Shown: positions 25,052 to 34,099 of the stretch, in pieces
Numbering within the stretch: the first letter of the stretch is position 1
Layout: each line of letters begins with the position of its first letter
Position numbers and translations under genes: made by a program
Notes under the pieces: generated by a model
What the model saw: only the letters and a program-made list of their open reading frames with translations
Database searches by the model: none
Told to the model about the DNA's origin: nothing
From: Sagittula sp. P11
Lineage (GTDB): Bacteria; Pseudomonadota; Alphaproteobacteria; Rhodobacterales; Rhodobacteraceae
Length of the DNA stretch: 64,000 nucleotides
Direction: 5' to 3'
Assembly: GCF_002814095.1 (NCBI RefSeq)
Contig: NZ_CP021913.1
Coordinates: 3,974,501-4,038,500 of the forward strand

Positions 25052-26053
25052 ATGTCGTTCAATCTGAGCCGCCGCGCCGTTCTGGCAGCGGCCACCGCAC
25101 TTGCCGTAACCGCCACCGGTGCATTCGCACAGGACAAGGTGCAGCTTCGCCTGTCGGGCGTGAACTCCGAGACCGACCAGCGCGCGATCGCGCTCACCGA
25201 AGTCTTCGGTCCGGCAGTTTCCGATTTCGCCAACTTCGAGCCGCACTGGAACGGCACGCTGTTCGGGCAGGGGACCGAGCTTGAGGCCATCGCCTCCGGC
25301 GACCTCGAGATGTCGATCACCTCGGCGCAGGAACTGGCCACGTTCTTCCCGGAATGGTCGATCTTCGCTGCAGGCTATGTCCTGCAGAGCGCCGAGCACC
25401 AGGTCGCCGTGTTCAACGACCCGCTGATGGACCCCTTCAAGCAGAAGGTCGAGGAAGAGCTGGGCGTCGTCCTGCTGGCGCCGATGTACCTTGGCCGCCG
25501 TCAGGTGAACCTGCGCCAGAGCCGCGACGAGCTTGATGTGCAGACCCCGGCTGACCTGTCCGGCGTGAACCTGCGGATGCCGGGTTCGGACGCATGGCAG
25601 TTCCTCGGCCGCGCACTGGGCGCGAACCCGACGCCGATGGCCTTCACCGAGGTCTACACCGCGCTGCAGACCGGCGCCGTGGATGGCCAGGACAACCCGC
25701 TGCCGACCGTCGTGGACGCGAAGTTCTACGAAGTCACCAAGCAGATCGCCCTGACCTCGCACCTAGTTGACTGGAACTTCATCGCGCTGTCGGCCGAGAC
25801 CTTCAACAACCTGACGCCCGAGCAGCAGACCCAGATCACCGAGGCCGCCGTGGCCGCAGCCGACTCCGGCCGCGCCGCGCAGCTCGCCAAGGAAGATGAG
25901 CTGGTTTCCTTCCTGAAAGAGCAGGGGCTGGACGTCTACGAGCCCGATGTCGCCGCGTTCCGCGAGGCGGTGCAGAAGGCATACCTCGAAAGCGATATGG
26001 CCGCGAGCTGGCCGGACGGCGTTCTGGACGCTGTGAACGCACTGGGGAACTGA
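25052..26053 (+). CDS. TRAP transporter periplasmic solute-binding protein (DctP family)
   Basis: The product has 333 residues with a signal peptide (SRRAVLAAATALAVTATGAFA). The DctP fold is clear: QLRLSGVNSETDQRAIALTE, then LQNLRMPGSD-type NLRMPGSDAWQFLGRALGANPTPM with the carboxylate-binding Arg, and EVYTALQTGAVDGQDNPLPT. GGGAGG lies just before the ATG. It feeds the DctQ/DctM membrane pair that follows. The enzymes downstream suggest that quinate, shikimate or dehydroshikimate is carried. Confidence 0.9.
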   Translation: MSFNLSRRAVLAAATALAVTATGAFAQDKVQLRLSGVNSETDQRAIALTEVFGPAVSDFANFEPHWNGTLFGQGTELEAIASGDLEMSITSAQELATFFPEWSIFAAGYVLQSAEHQVAVFNDPLMDPFKQKVEEELGVVLLAPMYLGRRQVNLRQSRDELDVQTPADLSGVNLRMPGSDAWQFLGRALGANPTPMAFTEVYTALQTGAVDGQDNPLPTVVDAKFYEVTKQIALTSHLVDWNFIALSAETFNNLTPEQQTQITEAAVAAADSGRAAQLAKEDELVSFLKEQGLDVYEPDVAAFREAVQKAYLESDMAASWPDGVLDAVNALGN

Positions 26054-26129
26054 TCCGGACTTCACGGCGCGGTGCCCGCCGCCGCGCCGGACCGGATCGA
26101 CCGGAGGCACGCCGGGATATCTCCGGCGT
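26052..26129 (+). promoter_or_regulatory. Two strong stem-loops between dctP and dctQ (transcript stabiliser/attenuator)
   Basis: Directly at the dctP stop codon, GATCCGG (26052-26058) pairs with CCGGATC (26092-26098), and inside it CGGCGCGG (26065-26072) pairs with CCGCGCCG (26082-26089). A second hairpin has ACGCCGG (26109-26115) and CCGGCGT (26123-26129). There is no T tract. Such elements commonly give more binding protein than permease from one transcript. Confidence 0.6.
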
Positions 26130-26189
26130 CCTGCGTCCAGGGCGCGGCGGTCGGTAACGCCGCCGCGCCACTAATTTTCAGGGGGCACC

Positions 26190-26756
26190 ATGCGGACCGT
26201 GACAAGGATCTTCCGTGGGCTGACGGAAGGCTTCGCTGCGCTGATGATGGCAGCGATCTTCTGCACCTTCATACTGCAGATCATCGTGCGATACGCGGTG
26301 GGCTCCGAGTGGTTCATGTCGATTACCGGCGGTTTCATCGACGCCGCCTACTTTGGCTGGACGGTGGAGTTCATCCTCGTCCTCTGGCTCTGGACGATCT
26401 TCTGGGGCAACGCCTTCGTGGTGCGTGACAGCGATCACGTGACCTTCGACATCCTCTACAACGGTGCCGGGCGCCGGGCGCGGACGATCATGGTGCTGAT
26501 CGGCGCGGTGCTGCTGGTGGTGGCACTCTGGTCCTCCATCGGGCCGACCTACGACCGGATGAAGCTGCTGCGGATCAAGTCCTCGGCCACGCTCCCGGTG
26601 AAGATGCTGCCGATCTACTCGATCTACTTCCTGTTCCTCGCCGCCGTGGGGCTGCGCTACGCCTGGCGCGCCATCGACGTGCTGCGGCACGGCGCCGACC
26701 GCGAGAACCACATCCTGCCGCAGGAAGAACCGCACTTCGGGGAGGATGCGAAATGA
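26190..26756 (+). CDS. TRAP transporter small permease (DctQ family)
   Basis: The product has 188 residues with four membrane helices. It is slightly longer than typical DctQ proteins and shows the conserved WTVEFILVLWLWTIFWGNAFVVRDSDHV segment in its second and third helices. It bridges the binding protein and the large permease in the inner membrane. Its stop overlaps the dctM start by ATGA. Confidence 0.9.
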   Translation: MRTVTRIFRGLTEGFAALMMAAIFCTFILQIIVRYAVGSEWFMSITGGFIDAAYFGWTVEFILVLWLWTIFWGNAFVVRDSDHVTFDILYNGAGRRARTIMVLIGAVLLVVALWSSIGPTYDRMKLLRIKSSATLPVKMLPIYSIYFLFLAAVGLRYAWRAIDVLRHGADRENHILPQEEPHFGEDAK

Positions 26757-28048
26757 GCCTCGAACTGACGATCATGATCGGCACGCTGTTCCTCATGGCG
26801 GGGATAGGCATGCCCATCGCCTACGCGATCCTCACGGCCTCCATGGCCTACATGGTGGCGGCGGGCTCCTCCATCGGGATCGTGGGCAAGACGCTGGTCG
26901 ACGGCATCTACCAGAGCTTCCTCCTGCTTGCCGTGCCGCTCTTCATCGTGGCGGCGAACATCATGAACGCCGGGTCGATCTCGGACCGGCTGCTGAACTT
27001 CTGCATTGCGACTGTGGGCCGCTTCAAGGGCGGGCTGGGCCACGTCAACGTCATGGCCTCGCTTATCTTTTCCGGCATGTCCGGGTCTGCGGTCGCGGAC
27101 GCGGCAGGCATCGGCAAGATCATCATCGACATGATGCGCAAGGACGGGCGGTTCCCGGCGGGTTATGCCGCGGCGATCACCGCGGCCTCGGCCACCATCG
27201 GGCCGATCATCCCGCCGTCGATCCCCATGGTCCTCTATGCGCTGGTCTCCAACGCCTCGATCGGGGCGCTGTTCCTGGGCGGCATCCTGCCCGGCCTGAT
27301 GATGGGCGGCGTGCTGATGGCAATGAACTTCTGGATCTCGCACCGCCGCGGCTTTGCCACCGAAGAGGCGATCCCGATGCGCGATCTGCCGCGGGTCACG
27401 GGCCGGGCCTTTCCGGCGCTGCTGATGCCGGCCATCCTGCTCTACGGCATCTACGGCGGCGTCACCACACCGACCGAGGCAGCCGCCGTCGCCGCCGCTT
27501 ATGCGCTGCTGCTGAGCGTGTTCTTCTATCGCTCGCTGAAGCTGAAGACGCTCTACACGATCCTGGTGGACAGCGCGCGGTCCTCGGCCGCCGTGGGCAT
27601 CGTGATCGGCGGCGCGCTGATCCTGAACTACATCGTCGCGTCGGAGAACATCCCCTCGGCACTGGCGGCCTACCTTGTCGATGTGAACGTGTCGCCGTTG
27701 ATGTTCCTGCTGGCGGTCAACGTGCTGATCCTGCTGCTGGGCTGCCTTCTGGACGCCACGACGATCATCCTCGTCATCGTTCCGCTGTTCATCCCGACCT
27801 GCAACCTGCTGGGCATCGACCTCGTGCACTTCGGGGTGGTGATCGTGGTGAACTGCATGATCGGCCTGATCACGCCGCCCTACGGCATCCTGCTGTTCGT
27901 GATCAACGCGGTCACCGGCATCTCGCTGCGGGACATCATCGCCGAGGTGCTGCCGTTCCTGGCGGTGCTCGTCGCGGCGCTCCTTGCGATGATCTTCTTC
28001 CCGGGCATCGTGCTCTTCCTGCCGCGGCTCATGGGCTACGACGGGTGA
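26753..28048 (+). CDS. TRAP transporter large permease (DctM family)
   Basis: The product has 431 residues and about twelve helices, forming the Na+-coupled transport subunit. Typical blocks are FLLLAVPLFIVAANIMNAG, FSGMSGSAVADAAGIG, SATIGPIIPPSIPMVLYA and GLITPPYGILLFV. The length is normal. It is followed 24 bases later by the shikimate dehydrogenase-like gene on the same strand. Confidence 0.93.
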   Translation: MSLELTIMIGTLFLMAGIGMPIAYAILTASMAYMVAAGSSIGIVGKTLVDGIYQSFLLLAVPLFIVAANIMNAGSISDRLLNFCIATVGRFKGGLGHVNVMASLIFSGMSGSAVADAAGIGKIIIDMMRKDGRFPAGYAAAITAASATIGPIIPPSIPMVLYALVSNASIGALFLGGILPGLMMGGVLMAMNFWISHRRGFATEEAIPMRDLPRVTGRAFPALLMPAILLYGIYGGVTTPTEAAAVAAAYALLLSVFFYRSLKLKTLYTILVDSARSSAAVGIVIGGALILNYIVASENIPSALAAYLVDVNVSPLMFLLAVNVLILLLGCLLDATTIILVIVPLFIPTCNLLGIDLVHFGVVIVVNCMIGLITPPYGILLFVINAVTGISLRDIIAEVLPFLAVLVAALLAMIFFPGIVLFLPRLMGYDG

Positions 28049-28072
28049 GGGCGCGGCAGAAAGGCTGACAGG

Positions 28073-28906
28073 ATGATTTCCGGACACACCAAGCTGATCG
28101 CCCACCTCGGGTATCCCACCACGTCCTTCAAGGCGCCGCTGATCTACAACCCGTACTTCGAGAGCCGGGGAATCGACGCGGTGGTGGTGCCGATGGGCTG
28201 CAAGGCAGAGGACTACCCGTCCTTCCTGCACCATGTCTTCCGCCTGTCTAACATCCTCGGGGCGCTTGTCACCATGCCGCACAAGGTGACGACGGTGGCC
28301 CTGCTGGACGATGTGCTCACCACGGCGCGGGTCGCCGGGTCGTGCAACGCGGTGCGGCTGAGCGCGGACGGACGCCTTCAGGGCGACATGTTCGACGGAG
28401 AGGGCTTTGTGCGCGGTGCGCTGCGCAAGGGGCAGGAGATCGCGGGCAAGCGTGTGCTGGTCGTGGGCGCGGGTGGCGTCGGCTCGGCCATTGCGGCCTC
28501 GCTGGCGAAGGCCGGTGCGTCGGAGATCGCGGTGACGGACAGTTTCGAGCCGATGATGAACGGGCTCGCCGCACGGCTGGAAGAGAACTATCCCGACCTC
28601 AGGGTGCTGACCGGGTCCAACGATCCCAAGGGGTTCGACATCGTGGTGAACGCGACACCGCTGGGGATGAAGCCGGGCGACCCGCTGCCGATGGACGTCT
28701 CGCGCATCGCGCCGGAGACCTTCGTGGGCGAGGTGGTGATGACGCAGGAAATCACGCCGTTCCTCGCCGCCGCGCGCGAACGCGGCTGCCGGTTCCAGGT
28801 GGGCACGGACATGCTGTTCGAACAGATCCCGGCCTATCTGGAGTTCTTCGGCTTGCCCACCACGACGGCGGAGGAACTGCGCGACGTGGCCCGGATTTCC
28901 TATTGA
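28073..28906 (+). CDS. Quinate/shikimate dehydrogenase (AroE/YdiB family)
   Basis: The product has 277 residues. The N-terminal substrate domain has VTMPHK with the catalytic lysine and GSCNAVR. The Rossmann motif is VVGAGGVGSAIAASL. Where biosynthetic AroE has an NRT-x-x-R patch for NADP, this protein has AVTDSFEP; the acidic residue suggests NAD+ and a catabolic role like quinate dehydrogenases. It would oxidise quinate or shikimate to the 3-dehydro acid, the substrate of the QuiC-like enzyme downstream. The family call is firm and the direction inferred from context. Confidence 0.85.
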   Translation: MISGHTKLIAHLGYPTTSFKAPLIYNPYFESRGIDAVVVPMGCKAEDYPSFLHHVFRLSNILGALVTMPHKVTTVALLDDVLTTARVAGSCNAVRLSADGRLQGDMFDGEGFVRGALRKGQEIAGKRVLVVGAGGVGSAIAASLAKAGASEIAVTDSFEPMMNGLAARLEENYPDLRVLTGSNDPKGFDIVVNATPLGMKPGDPLPMDVSRIAPETFVGEVVMTQEITPFLAAARERGCRFQVGTDMLFEQIPAYLEFFGLPTTTAEELRDVARISY

Positions 28907-29241
28907 TGGCCCGCAGGCGCGACATGCAGCGCGGCGGCCGCTTGGCCGATGCGCCGTGTCTTGCCGGGGCCCAGGGAACGGGGGCCTTGCGATGACTGGC
29001 CTGCCTTTTGATCCGTGCGGTGGCGCGGGACGGGCCGTGCCGGGACGGACCTTGCCGCAAGGCGCACCACGGGTGCAGAGTGCGGATGAGAGATCCGCCG
29101 AAGGTGACGTGCCGGTGTTCCGAATGCAGGCGTGTCGTGCGGCGCACCGACCGGAACGGTCGGTCGGTAGGGGGCGGCAACCGTCCCTGCCATGGAACCA
29201 ACACTAGCGGCGGGCCCGGGCCCGCATGGGGATGACGGCTG
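28907..29241. other. Intergenic stretch between the dehydrogenase and quiC
   Basis: 335 bases without a recognisable gene. The open frames seen are out of line with the codon pattern of the neighbours. A self-complementary GGGCCCGGGCCC at 29212-29223 could form a hairpin near the quiC start. quiC may have its own promoter here. Confidence 0.4.
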
Positions 29242-31131
29242 ATGAAGACCTCTATCGCGACCGTGTCGATATCTGGAAACCTTCGGGAAAAGCTCGCCGC
29301 CATCGCCAAGGCGGGTTTCAAGGGCATCGAGATCTTCGAACAGGATTTCATTGCCGACGAAGGTTCGCCGCGCGAGATCGGCAACATGATCCGGGACCAT
29401 GGGCTGGAGATCACCCTGTTCCAGCCGTTCCGCGACTTTGAAGGGCTGCCGGGCGGCCTGCGTGAAAAGGCGTTCGACCGAGCCAAGCACAAGTTCGACA
29501 CGATGCTGGAGCTGGGCACCGACCTGGTGCTGATGTGTTCGTCATGCCATCCGCAGGCGCTTGGCGGGATCGACCGGGCGGCGGACGACTTTGCCGAGCT
29601 GGGCGCCATCGCGGCGGATCGGGGCGTGCGCGTAGGCTACGAGGCGCTGGCCTGGGGCCGCCACGTCAACGACCACCGCGATGCGTGGGAGGTGGTCCGC
29701 CGGGCAGATCATCCCAACATCGGTCTTATCCTCGACAGTTTCCACACGCTGTCGCGCAAGATCGATCCGGAGACGATCCGGCGCATTCCCGGCGACAAGA
29801 TCTTCTTCGTGCAGCTGGCCGACGCGCCGCTGATCGACATGGATCTGCTCTACTGGTCGCGCCACTTCCGGAACATGCCGGGCGAGGGCGACCTGCCGGT
29901 GGCCGACTTCATGCGCGCGGTGGCGGCGACGGGCTACAACGACTGGATCAGCCTCGAGATCTTCAACGACCAGTTCCGCGGCGGCAGCGCCGAGGGGCTG
30001 TCACGCGACGGATACCGCTCTCTTGTGGCGCTGATGGACCGGGTGGCCAAGACGGAGCCGGACATCGCCATCGGCGTGCCCAAGCTGCCGGACCCGGTGC
30101 GGGTGGAGGGCGTGGCCTTCATCGAGTTCGCGACGCGCGGCAAAGAGGCCGACGCGCTGGCCGGACTGCTGGCGGCGATGGGTTTCGTGCACGTGGGCGA
30201 TCACATCGCGAAGAAGCTGGCGCTCTGGCAGCAGGGCGACATCCGGGTGGTGCTGAACGCCGAGGAGACCGGGTTCGCCGACACCGCCTACACGCTCCAC
30301 GGCACCTCGATCTGCGATATCGGGCTGGAGGTGGCCAGTGCGGCTGACACCGTGACCCGGGCCGAGGCGCTGGCTGCGACGCCCTTCTCGCAGCCGGTGG
30401 GGCCGGGCGAGCTGGAGATCCCGGCGATCCGCAGCGTGGGCGGGTCGGTGATGCACTTCATCGACGCGGCGAGCGGGCTGGCGGATGTCTGGGACGTAGA
30501 GTTCACCGGCACCGGCGAGACGGCCACGGGCGGGGCGGGCCTGACCCGCATCGACCACGTTGCCGAGACGATGAACTACGACGAGATGCTGAGCTGGGCG
30601 CTGTTCTATACCTCGATCTTCGACATGGGCCGCGCGCCCATGGTGGACGTGATCGACCCGGACGGGCTGGTGCGCAGCCAGGCGATCCGGACGCCGGACG
30701 GTGCCATGCGGATCACCCTCAACGGCGCCGAGACGCACCGGACCCTCGCGGGGTCATTCCTGGCGGAGAGTTTCGGCGGTGCTGTACAGCACGTGGCCTT
30801 TTCGACCGACGACATCTTTGCCACGGCGGCGCGCATGGCTGACGCCGGGTTCCAGCCGCTGCCGATGACGGGCAACTACTACGACGACCTCGCGGCGCGG
30901 TTCACCCTGTCCGACGAGCGGCTGGCGGCGATGAAGGCGCATCACATCCTCTATGACGAGGATGCCACGGGCGCGTTCTACCAGTTCTACGGCCGCCCCT
31001 TCGCGGGCGGGCTGTTCTTCGAAGTGGTGCAGCGCGAGGGCGGCTACGAGGGCTACGGCGCGCCGAACGCACCATTCCGCATCGCCGCGCAGAAGCGGAT
31101 CATCGGCCCGAAGGGGATGCCGCGGCTCTGA
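29242..31131 (+). CDS. quiC: 3-dehydroshikimate dehydratase fused to a 4-hydroxyphenylpyruvate dioxygenase-like domain
   Basis: The product has 629 residues. Residues 1 to about 290 form the TIM-barrel dehydratase that turns 3-dehydroshikimate into protocatechuate. The metal ligands fall at Glu134 (YEALAWG), Asp165 (LILDSFH), Gln191 (FFVQLADAP) and Glu239 (ISLEIFND), the same positions I recall for Pseudomonas QuiC1. Residues about 290-629 form two VOC-type modules (RIDHVAETMNYDEML, VQHVAFSTDDIF, LFFEVVQREGGY) resembling HPPD. It completes quinate/shikimate conversion with the dehydrogenase and TRAP importer upstream. The likely next enzyme, protocatechuate dioxygenase, is not in the window. 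Confidence 0.92.
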   Translation: MKTSIATVSISGNLREKLAAIAKAGFKGIEIFEQDFIADEGSPREIGNMIRDHGLEITLFQPFRDFEGLPGGLREKAFDRAKHKFDTMLELGTDLVLMCSSCHPQALGGIDRAADDFAELGAIAADRGVRVGYEALAWGRHVNDHRDAWEVVRRADHPNIGLILDSFHTLSRKIDPETIRRIPGDKIFFVQLADAPLIDMDLLYWSRHFRNMPGEGDLPVADFMRAVAATGYNDWISLEIFNDQFRGGSAEGLSRDGYRSLVALMDRVAKTEPDIAIGVPKLPDPVRVEGVAFIEFATRGKEADALAGLLAAMGFVHVGDHIAKKLALWQQGDIRVVLNAEETGFADTAYTLHGTSICDIGLEVASAADTVTRAEALAATPFSQPVGPGELEIPAIRSVGGSVMHFIDAASGLADVWDVEFTGTGETATGGAGLTRIDHVAETMNYDEMLSWALFYTSIFDMGRAPMVDVIDPDGLVRSQAIRTPDGAMRITLNGAETHRTLAGSFLAESFGGAVQHVAFSTDDIFATAARMADAGFQPLPMTGNYYDDLAARFTLSDERLAAMKAHHILYDEDATGAFYQFYGRPFAGGLFFEVVQREGGYEGYGAPNAPFRIAAQKRIIGPKGMPRL

Positions 31132-31208
31132 GTTTCGGGCGATGATCCGAAGGGGCGCGCTGACGCGCGCGCCTGATATCTCGTCGGCGGCCTGCGGCCT
31201 TCTCCTCG

Positions 31209-31245
31209 GGGTGCCTCCGGCGGAGGTATTTTCCCCAAGATGAAG
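31209..31245. repeat. Rhodobacterales-type intergenic hairpin motif, probable bidirectional terminator
   Basis: CCTCC-GGC-GGAGG (31214-31226) is followed by TATTTT and then CCCCAAGATGAAG. It lies in the 136-base gap between convergent quiC and the DHDPS-family gene. The same arrangement (CCTCCGGCGGGAGTATTT...AAGATGAAG) is, from memory, scattered in many copies through genomes of this order. Confidence 0.6.
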
Positions 31246-31267
31246 GGCTGCGCGGCGCGCTGGCGGG

Positions 31268-32185
31268 TCACTTTCCCCAGTTCAGCGCAATCAGGTCGAG
31301 TTCGCGGGCGAGGGACATGAGCCGGTCCTTGGTGCGCGGGGACAGCGGCTTCAGCGGATGGCGGACGAAGTCGGAGCCGATCACGCCGCCCTCCATCATC
31401 ACCGTCTTGGTGGCGCGCAGGCCGCACTGGCGGTTTTCGTGGTTGATGAGCGGCAGGCAGAGTTTCCAGCGTTCGAGCGCCGCGTCGTGGTTGCCCGCGA
31501 GATATTCGGTGACGATGGGGCGGATCTTCTCGGGCTGGAGCGCGGAGGTCATCGTGCCGGTGCAGCCGGCGTCGAGGTCGGCCAGCAGCGTCACCGCTTC
31601 CTCGCCGTCGAAGGGGCCGACGATGTGGTCTCCACCGGCCTCGATCAGCTGGGCGAGCTTGTCGGCGGCGAAGGGGGTTTCCATCTTGAAGTAGGAAACG
31701 TTCTCGATCTCCTGCGCCATCTTCACCAGGAGCGGCACCGGCAGCGAGACGCCGGAGAGCGGCGCGTCCTGCACCATGATCGGGATGGAGATCGCGTCGG
31801 AGACGGCTGCGAAGTGTTCGAAGATGCCATCGGGCGAGGGGACAAGACCCACGCCGTGGTAGGGCGGCATCATCATCAGCATCGACGCGCCGAGGGACTG
31901 CGCCTCTTTTGCGCGCGTCACGACCACGTCGGTGGAGAAATGGCTGACGGTGACGATCACCGGGACGCGGCCCGCGACGTGGTCGAGGCTGACCTTGGTC
32001 AGGGTGGCGCGTTCGGCGTCGGACAGCAGGAACTGTTCGGAATAGTTGGCGAGGATGCAGATCGCGTCCACACCCTGGTCGATCATGCAGTCGAGGACGC
32101 GGGTCATGCCCTCCGGGTCGATGCGGCCATCGGCGTGGAAGGGGGTCGGGGCGACGGGCAGGATGCCGGTAAGGGGCGTTTTCAT
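31268..32185 (-). CDS. DHDPS/NAL-family lyase, probable 2-keto-3-deoxy-L-arabonate dehydratase or aldolase
   Basis: The product has 305 residues in a class I, Schiff-base TIM barrel. The N-terminal GILPVAPTPFHADGRIDPEGM, substrate loop LANYSEQFLLSDAERATL, and the lysine in SYFKMETPFAADKL fit the family. As last gene of a minus-strand operon with an arabonate-type dehydratase and a sugar dehydrogenase, it should process the 2-keto-3-deoxy acid. It could dehydrate it to alpha-ketoglutarate semialdehyde (AraD) or cleave it to pyruvate plus glycolaldehyde or glyceraldehyde. Sequence alone does not decide. Confidence 0.8.
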   Translation of the reverse strand: MKTPLTGILPVAPTPFHADGRIDPEGMTRVLDCMIDQGVDAICILANYSEQFLLSDAERATLTKVSLDHVAGRVPVIVTVSHFSTDVVVTRAKEAQSLGASMLMMMPPYHGVGLVPSPDGIFEHFAAVSDAISIPIMVQDAPLSGVSLPVPLLVKMAQEIENVSYFKMETPFAADKLAQLIEAGGDHIVGPFDGEEAVTLLADLDAGCTGTMTSALQPEKIRPIVTEYLAGNHDAALERWKLCLPLINHENRQCGLRATKTVMMEGGVIGSDFVRHPLKPLSPRTKDRLMSLARELDLIALNWGK

Positions 32186-32195
32186 GATCGGTCCT

Positions 32196-33179
32196 TCACG
32201 TTTTGCGGGTCACGGCAAAGCGCGACACTTGTCGGTAGGTCTGGCCGGGCAGGAGCGCGGCCGAGGGATAATCGGGGTGGTTCGGCGCATCGGGCCAGAC
32301 CTGCGGCTCGATGGCGATCCCGGCGTTGCGGGTGTAGGGCGCGCCGCCGTGGCCGGGAAATGGCGCGGTGTCGATGGTGGCCCCGGTGTAGACCTGCAGG
32401 CCGGGCTCGGTTGTCGAGAGGTCGAGGCGCAGGCGATCGGTTTCGAGCGTCAGGACCGGGCGCATGTCGGTGCGCGCATCCGAGAGGCAGAAGTTGTGGT
32501 CGAGCGCCGGATCGGGCGTGGCCGCGGACCGGTAGTCGTAGATGGTTCCTGCGATCGGGGCAGGTGCGCCGCAGGGGATCATCGCCGCGTCCACGGGCAG
32601 GTAACGTTCGGCGAGGATGGTCATCCGGTGATGGCCGACATCCGCTGTTCCGTCGAGCGCCCAGTAGCCGTGGAAGGCCGGGTTGAAGACGGTTTCGCGG
32701 TCGCTTTGCCCGGTGATCTCGACGATGAGCGCGCCCGCGTCGTCCAGCGCGTAGCGGACGGTCACGTCTATGTTTCCGGGAAAACCGCCAAGCCCGTTCG
32801 GGTGGTGCAGGGAGAGGGTGACTTCGGTGGCGGTGGCCTGCGTGACGGTCCAGTTGCGCTGGCCGAATCCCTGGCCGCCGCCGTGCAGCGTGGTGATGCC
32901 ATTCTCGTTGCGGTCGAGGGTGCAGGGGGTGCCCGCGACGGTCATGCGACCATTGGCGATGCGGTTCGCCACCGGGCCGACGATGGCACCGTAGTACAGC
33001 ATCGGGCCGAGGTAGGCGTCGAGGTCGTCGGACCCGAGCACCAGCGCGTGGCCCACGCCTTCCAGCCGGAAGTCGGTCAGGCTGGCGCCCCTGCTCATGA
33101 TGCGGGCCTTGGCACCGCCGTTGGCGATGGTCACGCGGTGCAGGGGTGTGCCGTCGGGCGTCGTCTCCATGCCGCTCAC
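32196..33179 (-). CDS. Aldose 1-epimerase (galactose mutarotase)
   Basis: The product has 327 residues of the beta-sandwich mutarotase fold, interconverting alpha and beta sugar anomers. The catalytic His lies in TLHGGGQGFGQRNW, a second His in HPNGLGGFPGNIDV, and the catalytic Glu in IEPQVWPDAPNHPDYPSAAL. A GTG start overlaps the upstream dehydrogenase stop as GTGA (33176-33179); an ATG nine bases downstream is an alternative. It supplies the beta-anomer to the linked dehydrogenase. Confidence 0.88.
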   Translation of the reverse strand: MSGMETTPDGTPLHRVTIANGGAKARIMSRGASLTDFRLEGVGHALVLGSDDLDAYLGPMLYYGAIVGPVANRIANGRMTVAGTPCTLDRNENGITTLHGGGQGFGQRNWTVTQATATEVTLSLHHPNGLGGFPGNIDVTVRYALDDAGALIVEITGQSDRETVFNPAFHGYWALDGTADVGHHRMTILAERYLPVDAAMIPCGAPAPIAGTIYDYRSAATPDPALDHNFCLSDARTDMRPVLTLETDRLRLDLSTTEPGLQVYTGATIDTAPFPGHGGAPYTRNAGIAIEPQVWPDAPNHPDYPSAALLPGQTYRQVSRFAVTRKT

Positions 33180-34099
33180 CAGTCGAACGCGGGTGCGGCG
33201 ACGCGGCGGCCCAGCAGGAAGGCGTCGGCCACGTGGCGCAGCGGGGACAGGTCCATGTCGATGCCACCCTTGCCGACCAGTTCCGCCATCTGCGCGTAGA
33301 GCCGGGGGTATTCGCCGCTGAGGCCGGGCAGGGCGTCATGGCTCTGGCCGTCGATGGCCAGAGTGCCGCCGCCGTTCTCCAGCAGCATGTGACCCGCGTC
33401 GGTCTCGGCCTCGATGGTCCATGTGGGCGTGCCCGGTTCCAGCCAGTCGAGATCCATTGTCACCTCGGCACCCGCCGGATGGTGGAAGGTGCACTGCGCG
33501 GCGATGGGCGTGTCGCGGTTTTCCGGAAAGTGCAGTTCGGCGCCAGTCAGGTGAACGGGGACGGGCAGGATCTCCGTCAGGATCGACAGTGCGTTGATGC
33601 CGGGATCGAAGACGCCGAGGCCACCGGCCTCGAACACCCAGTCCTGCCCGGGATGCCATTGCCGCACGTCCTCGCGCCAGCGGATGGCCAGCTTGCGCAG
33701 CCGCTTGTCGCGCAGCCAGTCTTTCGCCGCCGCCACCTTGTCCGCCTGCCGGGAGTGCCACGTGGCATAAAGCGAGACGCGGTGCTTGCGCGCGAGCGCC
33801 TCAAGCGCGTGGCATTCCGAGAGCGTGGCACCCGGGGGCTTTTCCAGCATGACGTGGCGCCCGGCGAGGATCGCCTTCTGCGCGTAGACGAAGCGCGGCA
33901 CGGGCGGCAGGCAGAGGGAGACGACGCGGATCTCGGGCCGCTCCTCCAGCATCCGGTCGAAGTCGGTGTAGGCGGGAACGCCCTCGACCGTGCCGTGGCG
34001 CGATACGGTCGCCGCCAGTTCCCAGTCCGGGTTGTCCGAGATGGCGGGGACGTGCTGGTCCACCGCGATCTTCCCGATTCCGACAAGTGCGATCTCCAT
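33176..34099 (-). CDS. D-galactose/L-arabinose 1-dehydrogenase (Gfo/Idh/MocA family)
   Basis: The product has 307 residues. The Rossmann start MEIALVGIGKIAVDQHVPAI and the catalytic EKPPGATLSECHALE motif match galactose 1-dehydrogenase (Gal)-type enzymes, which oxidise the C1 of galactose or arabinose to the lactone with NAD(P)+. The ATG overlaps the stop of the dehydratase gene by one base (TGATG), so 34099 is the better start than the longer frame. No lactonase gene is seen in the cluster; the lactone may open spontaneously or by a distant enzyme. Confidence 0.85.
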   Translation of the reverse strand: MEIALVGIGKIAVDQHVPAISDNPDWELAATVSRHGTVEGVPAYTDFDRMLEERPEIRVVSLCLPPVPRFVYAQKAILAGRHVMLEKPPGATLSECHALEALARKHRVSLYATWHSRQADKVAAAKDWLRDKRLRKLAIRWREDVRQWHPGQDWVFEAGGLGVFDPGINALSILTEILPVPVHLTGAELHFPENRDTPIAAQCTFHHPAGAEVTMDLDWLEPGTPTWTIEAETDAGHMLLENGGGTLAIDGQSHDALPGLSGEYPRLYAQMAELVGKGGIDMDLSPLRHVADAFLLGRRVAAPAFDW

